Assembly (NCBI RefSeq): GCF_014303395.1 | Contig: NZ_CP060298.1 | Coordinates: 3,553,001-3,617,000 of the forward strand | Direction: 5' to 3' | Length of the DNA stretch: 64,000 bases | Source of the DNA: Nakamurella sp. PAMC28650 | GTDB taxonomy: Bacteria > Actinomycetota > Actinomycetes > Mycobacteriales > Nakamurellaceae | Part shown: piece by piece, positions 40,391 through 47,618 of the stretch | How the letters are laid out: each line of letters opens with the position of its first letter | How positions within the stretch are numbered: position 1 is the first letter of the stretch | The notes under the pieces: model-generated | Databases searched by the model: none | Told to the model about the DNA's origin: nothing | Seen by the model: only the letters and a program-made list of their open reading frames with translations | Made by a program: the position numbers and the translations under genes

Positions 40391-41821
40391 GTGACCTTGA
40401 ACCGCCCCTCCACACCCAGGCACCCACAGTTGGGTGCGGCGCTGAGTCGTTGGCAGGGAAGCGTTCTCGAGTCGGCCGCTCCATCGGACGAGCAGTGGTC
40501 GCCGATGTCCACCGCGTACCGCACCTGCGGTGTGATCGTGCACCCGGCCGATCCGGACGTGGCGCGGCGCGTCCAGTCGGCGGTGGCCGAGGTGGCCACC
40601 CGCCGCGACTGGACCGTCACGGGCGACAGGTCCGGCGTGGCCCTGGCGCCCGGCTCGACCTCGGTCGAACCGGTCGACTCCTGGGCGATGGTCGCCGAAC
40701 TGCGTCGTCATCCCGATCCGGAGGTCGCCGTCGGCGTCGGGCTCGACCACCTGATGACCACCGCGGAGCAACTCGGTGGCAATCCGTTTGCGATCGGGCA
40801 CGGACGGACCGGGCTCGATCACTACGGCGATTCCGGGTACGCCGGTCGGGGGCCGGTCAACTTCGTCGTTGCGGCGCCCGCCCCGCCCTCCGCCGGCCGG
40901 CGGCCGCGCGTGGTGGTGCTGGACACCGGCATCGGAGTGCACCCCTGGTTCGCCGCCCGGCCGGCGCAGACCACCATCGCGATGGCGGACGGACGGACGA
41001 TCGGGCCGCAGATCGATCCAGGCTCGATCAAGGGACTGGATGCGGACGGGTCCGGCCAGGTGGCGAACGCTCTCCTGGGCACCCTGGCCAGCCACTCCGG
41101 CCATGGCACGTTCATCGCGGGGTTGCTGCGTCAGTCGTGCCCGGAGGCCGACATCGTGGCGCTGGCCGTGATGGGCGCCGACGGGATCGTCGCGGAATCC
41201 ACCCTGACCGACGCCCTGACCCTGATCGCCGACCACCAGCGCGAGCATCCGGGTTGGGCCGACGCGCTCGTCCTTTCCCTCGGCTACTACGCCGAGACCG
41301 GCGCGGACCTGGTCTACAACACCTCGCTCAAGCGCATCCTGCTGGAACTGGGACGGCTGAACATCACGGTGTTCTGCGCGGCTGGGAACGATGCAACGGC
41401 GCGGCCCTCCTATCCAGCGGCGTTCGCGGTCGACCCGAGCTTCGCCGACGTCGACGTCATGCCGCTGGTCTCGGTGGCGGCGCTGAATCCGGACGGGACG
41501 GTGGCCCTGTTCTCCAACGACGGCCCGTGGGTGATCGCCGAGGCGCCGGGCGTCAACCTGGTGTCGACCGCGCCCGTCGGCAGCGACGGTTCGGACCGCG
41601 CATCCGCCCGTACGGTGACGCCGCCCGGCCGCATCCGAAGTGGCGTGGATCCGGATGATTTCGTCTCGGGGTTCGCCTCCTGGAGCGGGACGTCGTTCGC
41701 TGCGCCGGTGCTGGCCGGGCGGTACCTGCGCGCCGTGGCCGATGCCGGTTTCCCACCGATCCCACAGCGACGGGCACTCGTTCCGATCGGACGGGGACGT
41801 CCCCGTCCGCGGCAGGAGTAA
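40391..41821 (+). CDS. S8 subtilisin-family peptidase 1 of the CHAT island
   Basis: Subtilase of 476 residues. Catalytic residues are intact: Asp178 in VVVLDTGIG, His238 in SGHGTFIAG, Asn in CAAGNDAT and Ser435 in WSGTSFAAPVLAG. The N-terminal about 150 residues have no signal peptide and lack a typical secretion leader, so it is probably cytoplasmic. GTG 40391 gives an N-terminus whose length before the conserved strand (46 residues before CGVIVHP-type) equals that of the second subtilase; ATG 40505 is the alternative. The linker before the catalytic domain contains GGNPFAIGHG, a degenerate counterpart of the repeats in the second subtilase. It begins 28 bp after prcA. The function is inferred below. 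Confidence 0.85.
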   Translation: MTLNRPSTPRHPQLGAALSRWQGSVLESAAPSDEQWSPMSTAYRTCGVIVHPADPDVARRVQSAVAEVATRRDWTVTGDRSGVALAPGSTSVEPVDSWAMVAELRRHPDPEVAVGVGLDHLMTTAEQLGGNPFAIGHGRTGLDHYGDSGYAGRGPVNFVVAAPAPPSAGRRPRVVVLDTGIGVHPWFAARPAQTTIAMADGRTIGPQIDPGSIKGLDADGSGQVANALLGTLASHSGHGTFIAGLLRQSCPEADIVALAVMGADGIVAESTLTDALTLIADHQREHPGWADALVLSLGYYAETGADLVYNTSLKRILLELGRLNITVFCAAGNDATARPSYPAAFAVDPSFADVDVMPLVSVAALNPDGTVALFSNDGPWVIAEAPGVNLVSTAPVGSDGSDRASARTVTPPGRIRSGVDPDDFVSGFASWSGTSFAAPVLAGRYLRAVADAGFPPIPQRRALVPIGRGRPRPRQE

Positions 41822-41963
41822 CTTTCTGGCCCACGACATGTATCAGGCGAACCACAGCATGCTCTTCCGAGCCAGGGACCGGGGATGATCTCCCCGGTGG
41901 CCTGCGCGTTCTGGTGAGCCCACCACGGACCCGATGTCGCGGACCTGATCGCAGGAGGCAGAA

Positions 41964-43664
41964 GTGACCGACCCGGCCGCAGTGTCAGGGCCCAGTGCAT
42001 CCCGCGATCCGTTCCAGCGGTACGAACCGCGGGTCCTCGACCCCGCGACGGCGGTCCGACTCCCCGGTGGACCCGCGCCCACCGCGACGGTCTATCGCGG
42101 CGACGTCCTGCTCGTCACGGCCTCCGGGCGTGCCGGGGCCGAGACCGTCATCGCGGTCATCGAGGGACTTGCCGCAGGTCTGGGACTCCGCCGCGTCGGC
42201 CCCGACGTCTTCGAGGAGATCGATCGGGACCGGGACGGGCAGGGCAGGGACGGGCAGGGCACGGACGGAGCGGACGGCGAACGCGGCGACGATCGCCGTC
42301 CTGGTGCCCGAGAAGCCGAGGAGCACAACAGGTTGGCGCGTCTGCTCGCGCTGGCCGAGCAGGCCGGGACGCCGCTGGTCGTGCCGATCCGGTTCGGGTC
42401 GTCGGCCGACGGTCCCGCGCCGGCCGTCGACGTCTGGCCACTGCTGCAGGCGGTCCGCGCCACGGGCGACGACGAACTCCGGCAGCGGGTCGGACTGGAC
42501 CACCTGATGTTCGCGGCCGCCGGGATCTCCGGCAACCCCTACTCCCGCGGCACGGCCCTGGTCGGCGGAAATCCCTACTCCAGGGGGACCGCCGACATCG
42601 GGGGCAATCCGTACTCCCGTGGCACGGCCGCCGGCGTCAGGCAATACCTGCAGGGCGGCTCGGGCGGTCACGGACCGGTGAGCGTGGTGCTCGCCCCGCC
42701 ACAACGCCGCAGCAGCGACTGCCGCCCCGAGGTGGTGGTGCTGGACACCGGTGTCGGTGAACACCCCTGGTTCCAGGCCCACCCCGTCGAACGACGACTG
42801 CTGCTCGACAACGGCGATCCCATCGGGATGGATGTCGAAGAGCCGTGGGTGTCCGCGACCGACCCGGAGGGCGCCGGGGCGGTACCCGACCCGCTGACGG
42901 GGCTGCTGGACACGCACGCCGGCCACGGCACCTTCATCACCGGGCTGCTGCGGCAGACCTGCGCGGATGCCGGGATCACGTCTCTCCGGATCATGGGTGC
43001 GGACGGCGTGGTGGCGGAGGACGAGCTGACCGGGGCGCTGATGGCGCTGGCCGTTCGGCTCGATCAGCATCCGGCATCCGTCGACGCCGTGGTCCTGTCG
43101 CTCGGCTACTACGTCGAATCGGCCGAGGACGTGGAGTACAGCGCGGGCCTGAAGCACCTGCTGATCGATCTGGCCGGGCGCGGTGTCGTCACCTTCGCCG
43201 CCGCGGGCAACGACTGCACCGACCGACGTTCCTACCCTGCGGCGTTCGCCGACCACCCCGAGTTCAACACCGTGGGTGCTTTGCCGCTGCTGGCGGTGGC
43301 CGCGCTCAATCCCGATGGCTCGGTCGCCCTGTTCTCCAACGATGCCGACTGGGTCAACGGCGAGGCCGCCGGCGCGAACGTGGTGAGCACCGCCCCGGTG
43401 TGCGCCTCGGGGGCCTGGGCTGCGGACACCTCCCTGCGTGGTCCGAACGGGGAGCGCCGGGGAACCATCGATCCCGATCAGTTCAGCGGTGGGTTCGCCA
43501 CCTGGAGCGGGACGAGTTTCGCCGCCCCGGTACTGGCCGGCCGCTACCTGGCGAACCTGGTCAGCGCCGGCTGCCCCGCCGACGTCGGCGAGCGCCGTGC
43601 GCTGATCCCACCGCGCGCAACGTACGACGACCGCGCGACGTACGGAGAAGGGGACCACTCGTGA
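41964..43664 (+). CDS. S8 subtilisin-family peptidase 2 with three GNPYSRGT motifs
   Basis: Subtilase of 566 residues, homologous to the first copy throughout. Asp261 (VVVLDTGVG), His321 (AGHGTFITG), Asn416 (AAAGNDCTDRRSYPAAF) and Ser518 (WSGTSFAAPVLAG) form a full active site. An acidic, charged insert (about 85-115, with repeated GQGRDGQGTDG) lies in the N-terminal part. Three exact GNPYSRGT motifs, each 12 residues apart, occur at 190-221, right before the catalytic domain. No signal peptide is seen. The start is GTG 41964 with AGGAGG upstream. The stop overlaps the sigma factor start (TGATG), so the genes are coupled. Confidence 0.88.
   Translation: MTDPAAVSGPSASRDPFQRYEPRVLDPATAVRLPGGPAPTATVYRGDVLLVTASGRAGAETVIAVIEGLAAGLGLRRVGPDVFEEIDRDRDGQGRDGQGTDGADGERGDDRRPGAREAEEHNRLARLLALAEQAGTPLVVPIRFGSSADGPAPAVDVWPLLQAVRATGDDELRQRVGLDHLMFAAAGISGNPYSRGTALVGGNPYSRGTADIGGNPYSRGTAAGVRQYLQGGSGGHGPVSVVLAPPQRRSSDCRPEVVVLDTGVGEHPWFQAHPVERRLLLDNGDPIGMDVEEPWVSATDPEGAGAVPDPLTGLLDTHAGHGTFITGLLRQTCADAGITSLRIMGADGVVAEDELTGALMALAVRLDQHPASVDAVVLSLGYYVESAEDVEYSAGLKHLLIDLAGRGVVTFAAAGNDCTDRRSYPAAFADHPEFNTVGALPLLAVAALNPDGSVALFSNDADWVNGEAAGANVVSTAPVCASGAWAADTSLRGPNGERRGTIDPDQFSGGFATWSGTSFAAPVLAGRYLANLVSAGCPADVGERRALIPPRATYDDRATYGEGDHS
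42531..42626 (+). repeat. Triple in-frame GNPYSRGT repeat
   Basis: Three 36-bp units encode GNPYSRGT followed by ALVG, ADIG and AAGV. The amino acid motif is exact in all three, but the codons differ (for example AAC, AAT and CCC, CCG), so selection on the peptide rather than recent DNA duplication seems to maintain it. Confidence 0.85.
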
Positions 43665-44449
43665 TGCCGACGGACACGGGAGCACCGGTGGCCGCCGCCG
43701 AGAAGTCGGCGGCTGGAAGGAGGGCCTCTCGGGGTGACTCCTCCGGACTGCCACCCATCGGAACCGCCGCCGCCCCGGCGGGCCGGACCGAAGGTGGCGC
43801 ACACGTCGCCGACCCGGTCGCGGATCAGGTCGCCGACCAGGTCGCGCGGGACCGGGTGCCGCCACCACGGCCGTCGTCCGACAAACCCCGCGATCTCGGT
43901 GATCTGGTCACCCAGGCGGCTCTCGCGTTCCAGGACTACCGCCTCGGTGTGGCCGGCGGTATCGATCGTCTGGTCAAGCTGGTCAGCCCTCTGCTGTGGC
44001 ACACCGCCCGGCAGTGCGGACTGTCCACGGCGGAGGCCGAGGACAGCGTCCAGCAGACCTTCCTCGCCCTGGTGCGACGCGGCGACTCGATCAGCGATCC
44101 TCTGGCCGTCGTCCGCTGGCTGACCGTGACCCTCCGGAGGCAGGCGTGGCGGGATCGCGCGATTGTCGCGCAGCGTTCGGGGAAAGAACCTACTGACGAG
44201 GATCTGCCGAGTGCTGAGTCCGCCGAGCACACGGCCGTGTTGACCGACGAGCAACGTCGGCTCTGGAACCACGTGTCCGCGTTGCCCGAACGGTGTCGAC
44301 GTCTGCTGGCCGTGATCGCTTTCTCGCCTCGGCCCGACTACGCCGCCATTGCCAAGGACATGGGTATGCCGGTGGGCTCGATCGGCCCGACCAGGGGTCG
44401 TTGTCTGGACAAGCTCCGCACCCGACTGGAGGGCGAGGAATGGTCATGA
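43664..44449 (+). CDS. ECF-type sigma factor of the CHAT island
   Basis: Sigma-70 family protein of 261 residues with region 2 (PLLWHTARQCGLSTAEAEDSVQQTFLALVRRG and VVRWLTVTLRRQAWRDRA) and region 4 (LPERCRRLLAVIAFSPRPDYAAIAKDMGMPVGSIGPTRGRCLDKLR). A long N-terminal extension of about 90 residues is Ala/Gly/Pro-rich and holds the imperfect repeat ADPVADQVADQVARD. ATG 43664 shares bases with the stop of the subtilase gene; AGAAGGGG lies upstream. The stop overlaps the next start (ATGA). It should direct transcription of this island or of a linked regulon, but no matching promoter pair is visible. Confidence 0.85.
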   Translation: MPTDTGAPVAAAEKSAAGRRASRGDSSGLPPIGTAAAPAGRTEGGAHVADPVADQVADQVARDRVPPPRPSSDKPRDLGDLVTQAALAFQDYRLGVAGGIDRLVKLVSPLLWHTARQCGLSTAEAEDSVQQTFLALVRRGDSISDPLAVVRWLTVTLRRQAWRDRAIVAQRSGKEPTDEDLPSAESAEHTAVLTDEQRRLWNHVSALPERCRRLLAVIAFSPRPDYAAIAKDMGMPVGSIGPTRGRCLDKLRTRLEGEEWS

Positions 44450-44973
44450 GCGATCAGAACCGCAGTGCTGCGGAGGGCGACGACCGGAGGAGGAGTCAGA
44501 TGGATCAACGGGATCTCGACATCCTCGGCGACCTCGTCGATGTCTACGACGCGCTGGACCCGATGCCGCCGATGCTGCCCGAGGTGGTGCTCTTCGGTCT
44601 GGAGATCAGCGATCTGGACGCCGAGATCGCTCGCCTGGTCGACTCCGAGATGAGTCTGGCCGGCGCCTCTGGTACCCGTTCGGTGGAGCACGCCAAGCGG
44701 GTTACGTTCTCGAGCGACAACCTGACCGTGATGATCTCGGTGCAGGCGCAACCGGACAACGCCCTTCGGCTCGACGGCTGGGCCGCACCCGGTGGCCGGT
44801 TGCACGCCGAGTTGCGCATCGACGGGGCGACGATGACCGCGGAGTGCGACGAGACCGGTCGGTTCGTGTTCGAGTCGGTGCCCTCCGGCTCCGTGCAGCT
44901 GGTCCTCCATCCGACCGACGACTCCGATCCGACGATCCGCATCCCGGTGGTGACCCCCGCATTGCACCTGTGA
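44446..44973 (+). CDS. Small partner protein of the sigma factor (possible anti-sigma)
   Basis: Unrecognised protein of 175 residues. The N-terminal half is helical and acidic, with LGDLVDVYDALDPMPPMLPEVVLFGLEISDLDAEIARLV as the distinctive block; the C-terminal half is a small beta-rich fold (LDGWAAPGGRLHAELRIDGATMTAECDETGRFVFESVPSGSVQLVLH) similar in pattern to carboxypeptidase regulatory-like or transthyretin-like domains. No TM segment and no zinc-binding HxxxCxxC is present, so it is not a classical ZAS anti-sigma. Its ATG overlaps the sigma factor stop and CHAT1 begins 11 bp after its stop, so a regulatory or adaptor role between the two is plausible. Confidence 0.7.
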   Translation: MSDQNRSAAEGDDRRRSQMDQRDLDILGDLVDVYDALDPMPPMLPEVVLFGLEISDLDAEIARLVDSEMSLAGASGTRSVEHAKRVTFSSDNLTVMISVQAQPDNALRLDGWAAPGGRLHAELRIDGATMTAECDETGRFVFESVPSGSVQLVLHPTDDSDPTIRIPVVTPALHL

Positions 44974-44983
44974 AACTGGTGGT

Positions 44984-47557
44984 GTGACGATCGGCGGGGG
45001 ACAGGAACCATCCACCGGTGCCGACGTCGCGGCAGCGCTGCGGTTCCTGGAGCGTGCACGTGCCGCCGGCGACAGCGGCCGGCCCTCTGCTGCGCTGAAA
45101 TGGTGCGAGAAGGCACTGAGGCGCCTTCCTGGTGCCGGACCGGACGAACCGCAGATCTCGAACGCCCGGTGCCTGGTGATGATCACCCAGGCGTACCAGT
45201 ACTCGGCGCTCGGAGATGTCCAGCGGTCCCTGGCGATTCTGACGGAGGCAGAGCAGGCAGATACCGGCTCGCTCTCGGCCATCTGGGGGGCCCGCGCGAT
45301 GAGTCTACTGCGGGGCGGCGACTCCGCCGGCGCCCTGACCGCGTTCGACCGGGCCATCAACACCGCTCCGGCGGACGCACCGAGGGTCCTGTCGGCCGCC
45401 CTGCTCAATCGCGGCCTCCTGCAGATGGGGGCAGGGCATCTGCTGCCCGCGGAGAAGGACACACGGGCGGCGCTGGAGGCGGCCATGGCCGCGGACGACC
45501 GCTGGGGCATGCACATGGCGGCGCACAACCTGGGCTACCTCCAGTTCCTGGCCGGAGATCTACCCGGGGCGCTCGACTCGATGGAGGCGGCCCAGAGAGC
45601 GGTGGCAGAACCTCCGGTCGGCATGCCGGCGATGGACCGGGCGCGGGTGCTGCTCGCCGCCGGTCTCACCCGTGAGGCGGCCGACTTCAGCCAGCTGGCC
45701 ATCGAGGACTTCGACCGCAACCGGGCGCTCAGCGAACTACCCGACGCACTGGTGGTGGCGGCCGAAACCGATCTGCTGCGGTCCGACTGGAAGTCGGCGC
45801 TGGTGAAAGCGCGCCGGGCCAAGGTCCTCAATCGTCGCCGCGGGAACGAGAACGCCGCCCTGCTCGCCGAACTGGTCGAGCTGAAGGCGACGGCCGTACG
45901 ACGGGCCGGGGCCCGGAACCCGTTGGTGCGAGCCAGATCCGATGCGCGCCGGGCGGCGGACCTGGCGTCCTCGCTGGTGGCACACGACCTTCCCGGCGAC
46001 GCCGTCAGCGCCCAGCTCGTCACCGCAGACGCCCTGCTGGAGTCCGACGACCTCGACGCCGCGCAGGACGCAGCCGCGTCGGCTCTGAGCTTCGGGCCCA
46101 ACCTCCCGATGGGTACCCGCCTGCACGCCCGACTGGTCGCGGCGCGAATCGAGATGCGTCTCGAGAAGCCCACCCGGGCGTTCGCCCAGATCCGCAGGGG
46201 GCTGGACGAACTGGCCGAGTTCCAGGCCCGTTTCGGCTCGCAGGACATGCAGGCCGGGGCGGCGGTGCACGGCGCGGCACTGGCCCGGCTGGGGTTGCGA
46301 ACGGCCGTCGCCGGCGGATCGCCGGCAACGATCCTGCAATGGCTCGAGCGTTCCAGAGCGGTCACCACCCGTCTCCCGGCGGTCCATCCGCCGGCCGATC
46401 AGGAACTGGCGGAGACGCTGGGGCAGCTCCGCCTGGCCACCATCGATGCGCGGGCCGCCGCCGTCGCCGGGCTCCGGGACCCGGGCCGGGAACGGCGTGT
46501 GGCCGAACTGCGGAGACACGTCCGGACCAGATCCTGGACGGTGAGCGGATCGGGCACCGTCCATCGGCCGCTGGCGCTGGCCGCGGTGCGACGGCTCCTG
46601 GCCGGCGACCCGTCAGATCCGACGGTGATCGCCCTGCTGCACGGGGAGGTGGAGGTGCACGCGCTGGTGATCAGCGCGCACCGGGCCACCCATCGCAGGC
46701 TGGCGGACTGGCCGGACGTTGACGCGCGGATCCGCCGCGCCGCAGCTGATCTCGACCTGCTGGCCGCCCCGAGAATTCCGCTGCCGGTGATGCAGGTGGC
46801 CCGCCGGTCGCTGACCGAGGACCTGATCCAGCTGGACCGGGCCCTGCTGGCGCCGATCCTGGCGGACGTCACCGGCGGCCCCGTCGTCATCGCCGCCGTC
46901 GGGCCGATGGCCACCCTGCCGTGGGGCCTGCTGCCGTCGTTCGTGGGTCGTCCGGTCTCGGTGAGCTCCTCCGTGACAGCGGCCATGTCCTCCGTGGGCC
47001 GCCCGAGCCGTGCCTACCTGCGTGGGGTCCTCGCGGTCTCCGGTCCCGACGTACCCGGCGGCGCGGACGAGGCGGCCGCGGTGGCCGGCATGCATGCCGG
47101 CGCGCATCTGCTGGTCGGAGCGGAAGCCACCGGGGAGGCCGTGCTCGGGCAGATGCCGCAAGGGGGTCTGCTGCACATCGCGGCGCACGGCCACCACGAG
47201 CCGGACAGTCCGCTGTTCTCCTCCGTGCAGTTGGCCGACGGCCCGCTCTACGGGTACGACATCGCGCCCAGTCCCGCCCTTCCCGACCACGTGGTGCTGT
47301 CCAGCTGTGACGTGGGCCGCAGCGATGACCGGCCCGGTGGTGAGCCGCTCGGTCTGGCGGCGGCCCTGCTGCGCAGCGGGGTGTCGACGGTGGTGGCCGG
47401 GATCAGCCGGATCTCGGACGAGGTGGCGGCCGCGGCGATGCTCGTCTACCACGAGAGGTTGCTCGCCGGTGACGGTCCGGCGGTTGCCCTGGCGGTGGCG
47501 ATCAGTGGAACAGCGGACGTCCCCGCACCACTGACGTGCTTCGGTGCGGGTTCCTGA
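44984..47557 (+). CDS. TPR-CHAT caspase-like protease 1
   Basis: An 857-residue protein with N-terminal tetratricopeptide-like helical repeats (about 15-430; for example RALEDAD-like ALLNRGLLQMGAGHLLPAEKDTRAALEA) and a C-terminal CHAT protease domain (about 580-857). The catalytic dyad is present: His735 in HIAAHGHHE and Cys775 in VLSSCDVG. GTG 44984 is 11 bp after the previous stop and gives MTIGGGQEP. CHAT proteases of the caspase superfamily are often effectors or processing enzymes activated through their repeat region. The product has 60-70 percent apparent similarity to the CHAT2 protein by eye, indicating tandem duplication. Cleavage target unknown. Confidence 0.85.
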   Translation: MTIGGGQEPSTGADVAAALRFLERARAAGDSGRPSAALKWCEKALRRLPGAGPDEPQISNARCLVMITQAYQYSALGDVQRSLAILTEAEQADTGSLSAIWGARAMSLLRGGDSAGALTAFDRAINTAPADAPRVLSAALLNRGLLQMGAGHLLPAEKDTRAALEAAMAADDRWGMHMAAHNLGYLQFLAGDLPGALDSMEAAQRAVAEPPVGMPAMDRARVLLAAGLTREAADFSQLAIEDFDRNRALSELPDALVVAAETDLLRSDWKSALVKARRAKVLNRRRGNENAALLAELVELKATAVRRAGARNPLVRARSDARRAADLASSLVAHDLPGDAVSAQLVTADALLESDDLDAAQDAAASALSFGPNLPMGTRLHARLVAARIEMRLEKPTRAFAQIRRGLDELAEFQARFGSQDMQAGAAVHGAALARLGLRTAVAGGSPATILQWLERSRAVTTRLPAVHPPADQELAETLGQLRLATIDARAAAVAGLRDPGRERRVAELRRHVRTRSWTVSGSGTVHRPLALAAVRRLLAGDPSDPTVIALLHGEVEVHALVISAHRATHRRLADWPDVDARIRRAAADLDLLAAPRIPLPVMQVARRSLTEDLIQLDRALLAPILADVTGGPVVIAAVGPMATLPWGLLPSFVGRPVSVSSSVTAAMSSVGRPSRAYLRGVLAVSGPDVPGGADEAAAVAGMHAGAHLLVGAEATGEAVLGQMPQGGLLHIAAHGHHEPDSPLFSSVQLADGPLYGYDIAPSPALPDHVVLSSCDVGRSDDRPGGEPLGLAAALLRSGVSTVVAGISRISDEVAAAAMLVYHERLLAGDGPAVALAVAISGTADVPAPLTCFGAGS

Positions 47558-47618
47558 CCAGCTCTGATCGCTGGTGTTGGGCCATCCGGGGTCTTGTGGC
47601 GTCTGTGACACTGAAGAA

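Noticed and set aside
41822-41963. Possible small gene between the two subtilases
   Set aside because: 142 bp with short frames only, no ribosome site except that of subtilase 2.
42531-42626. CRISPR-like array
   Set aside because: The repeats are in-frame coding units with differing codons and no spacers, so a protein motif explains them.
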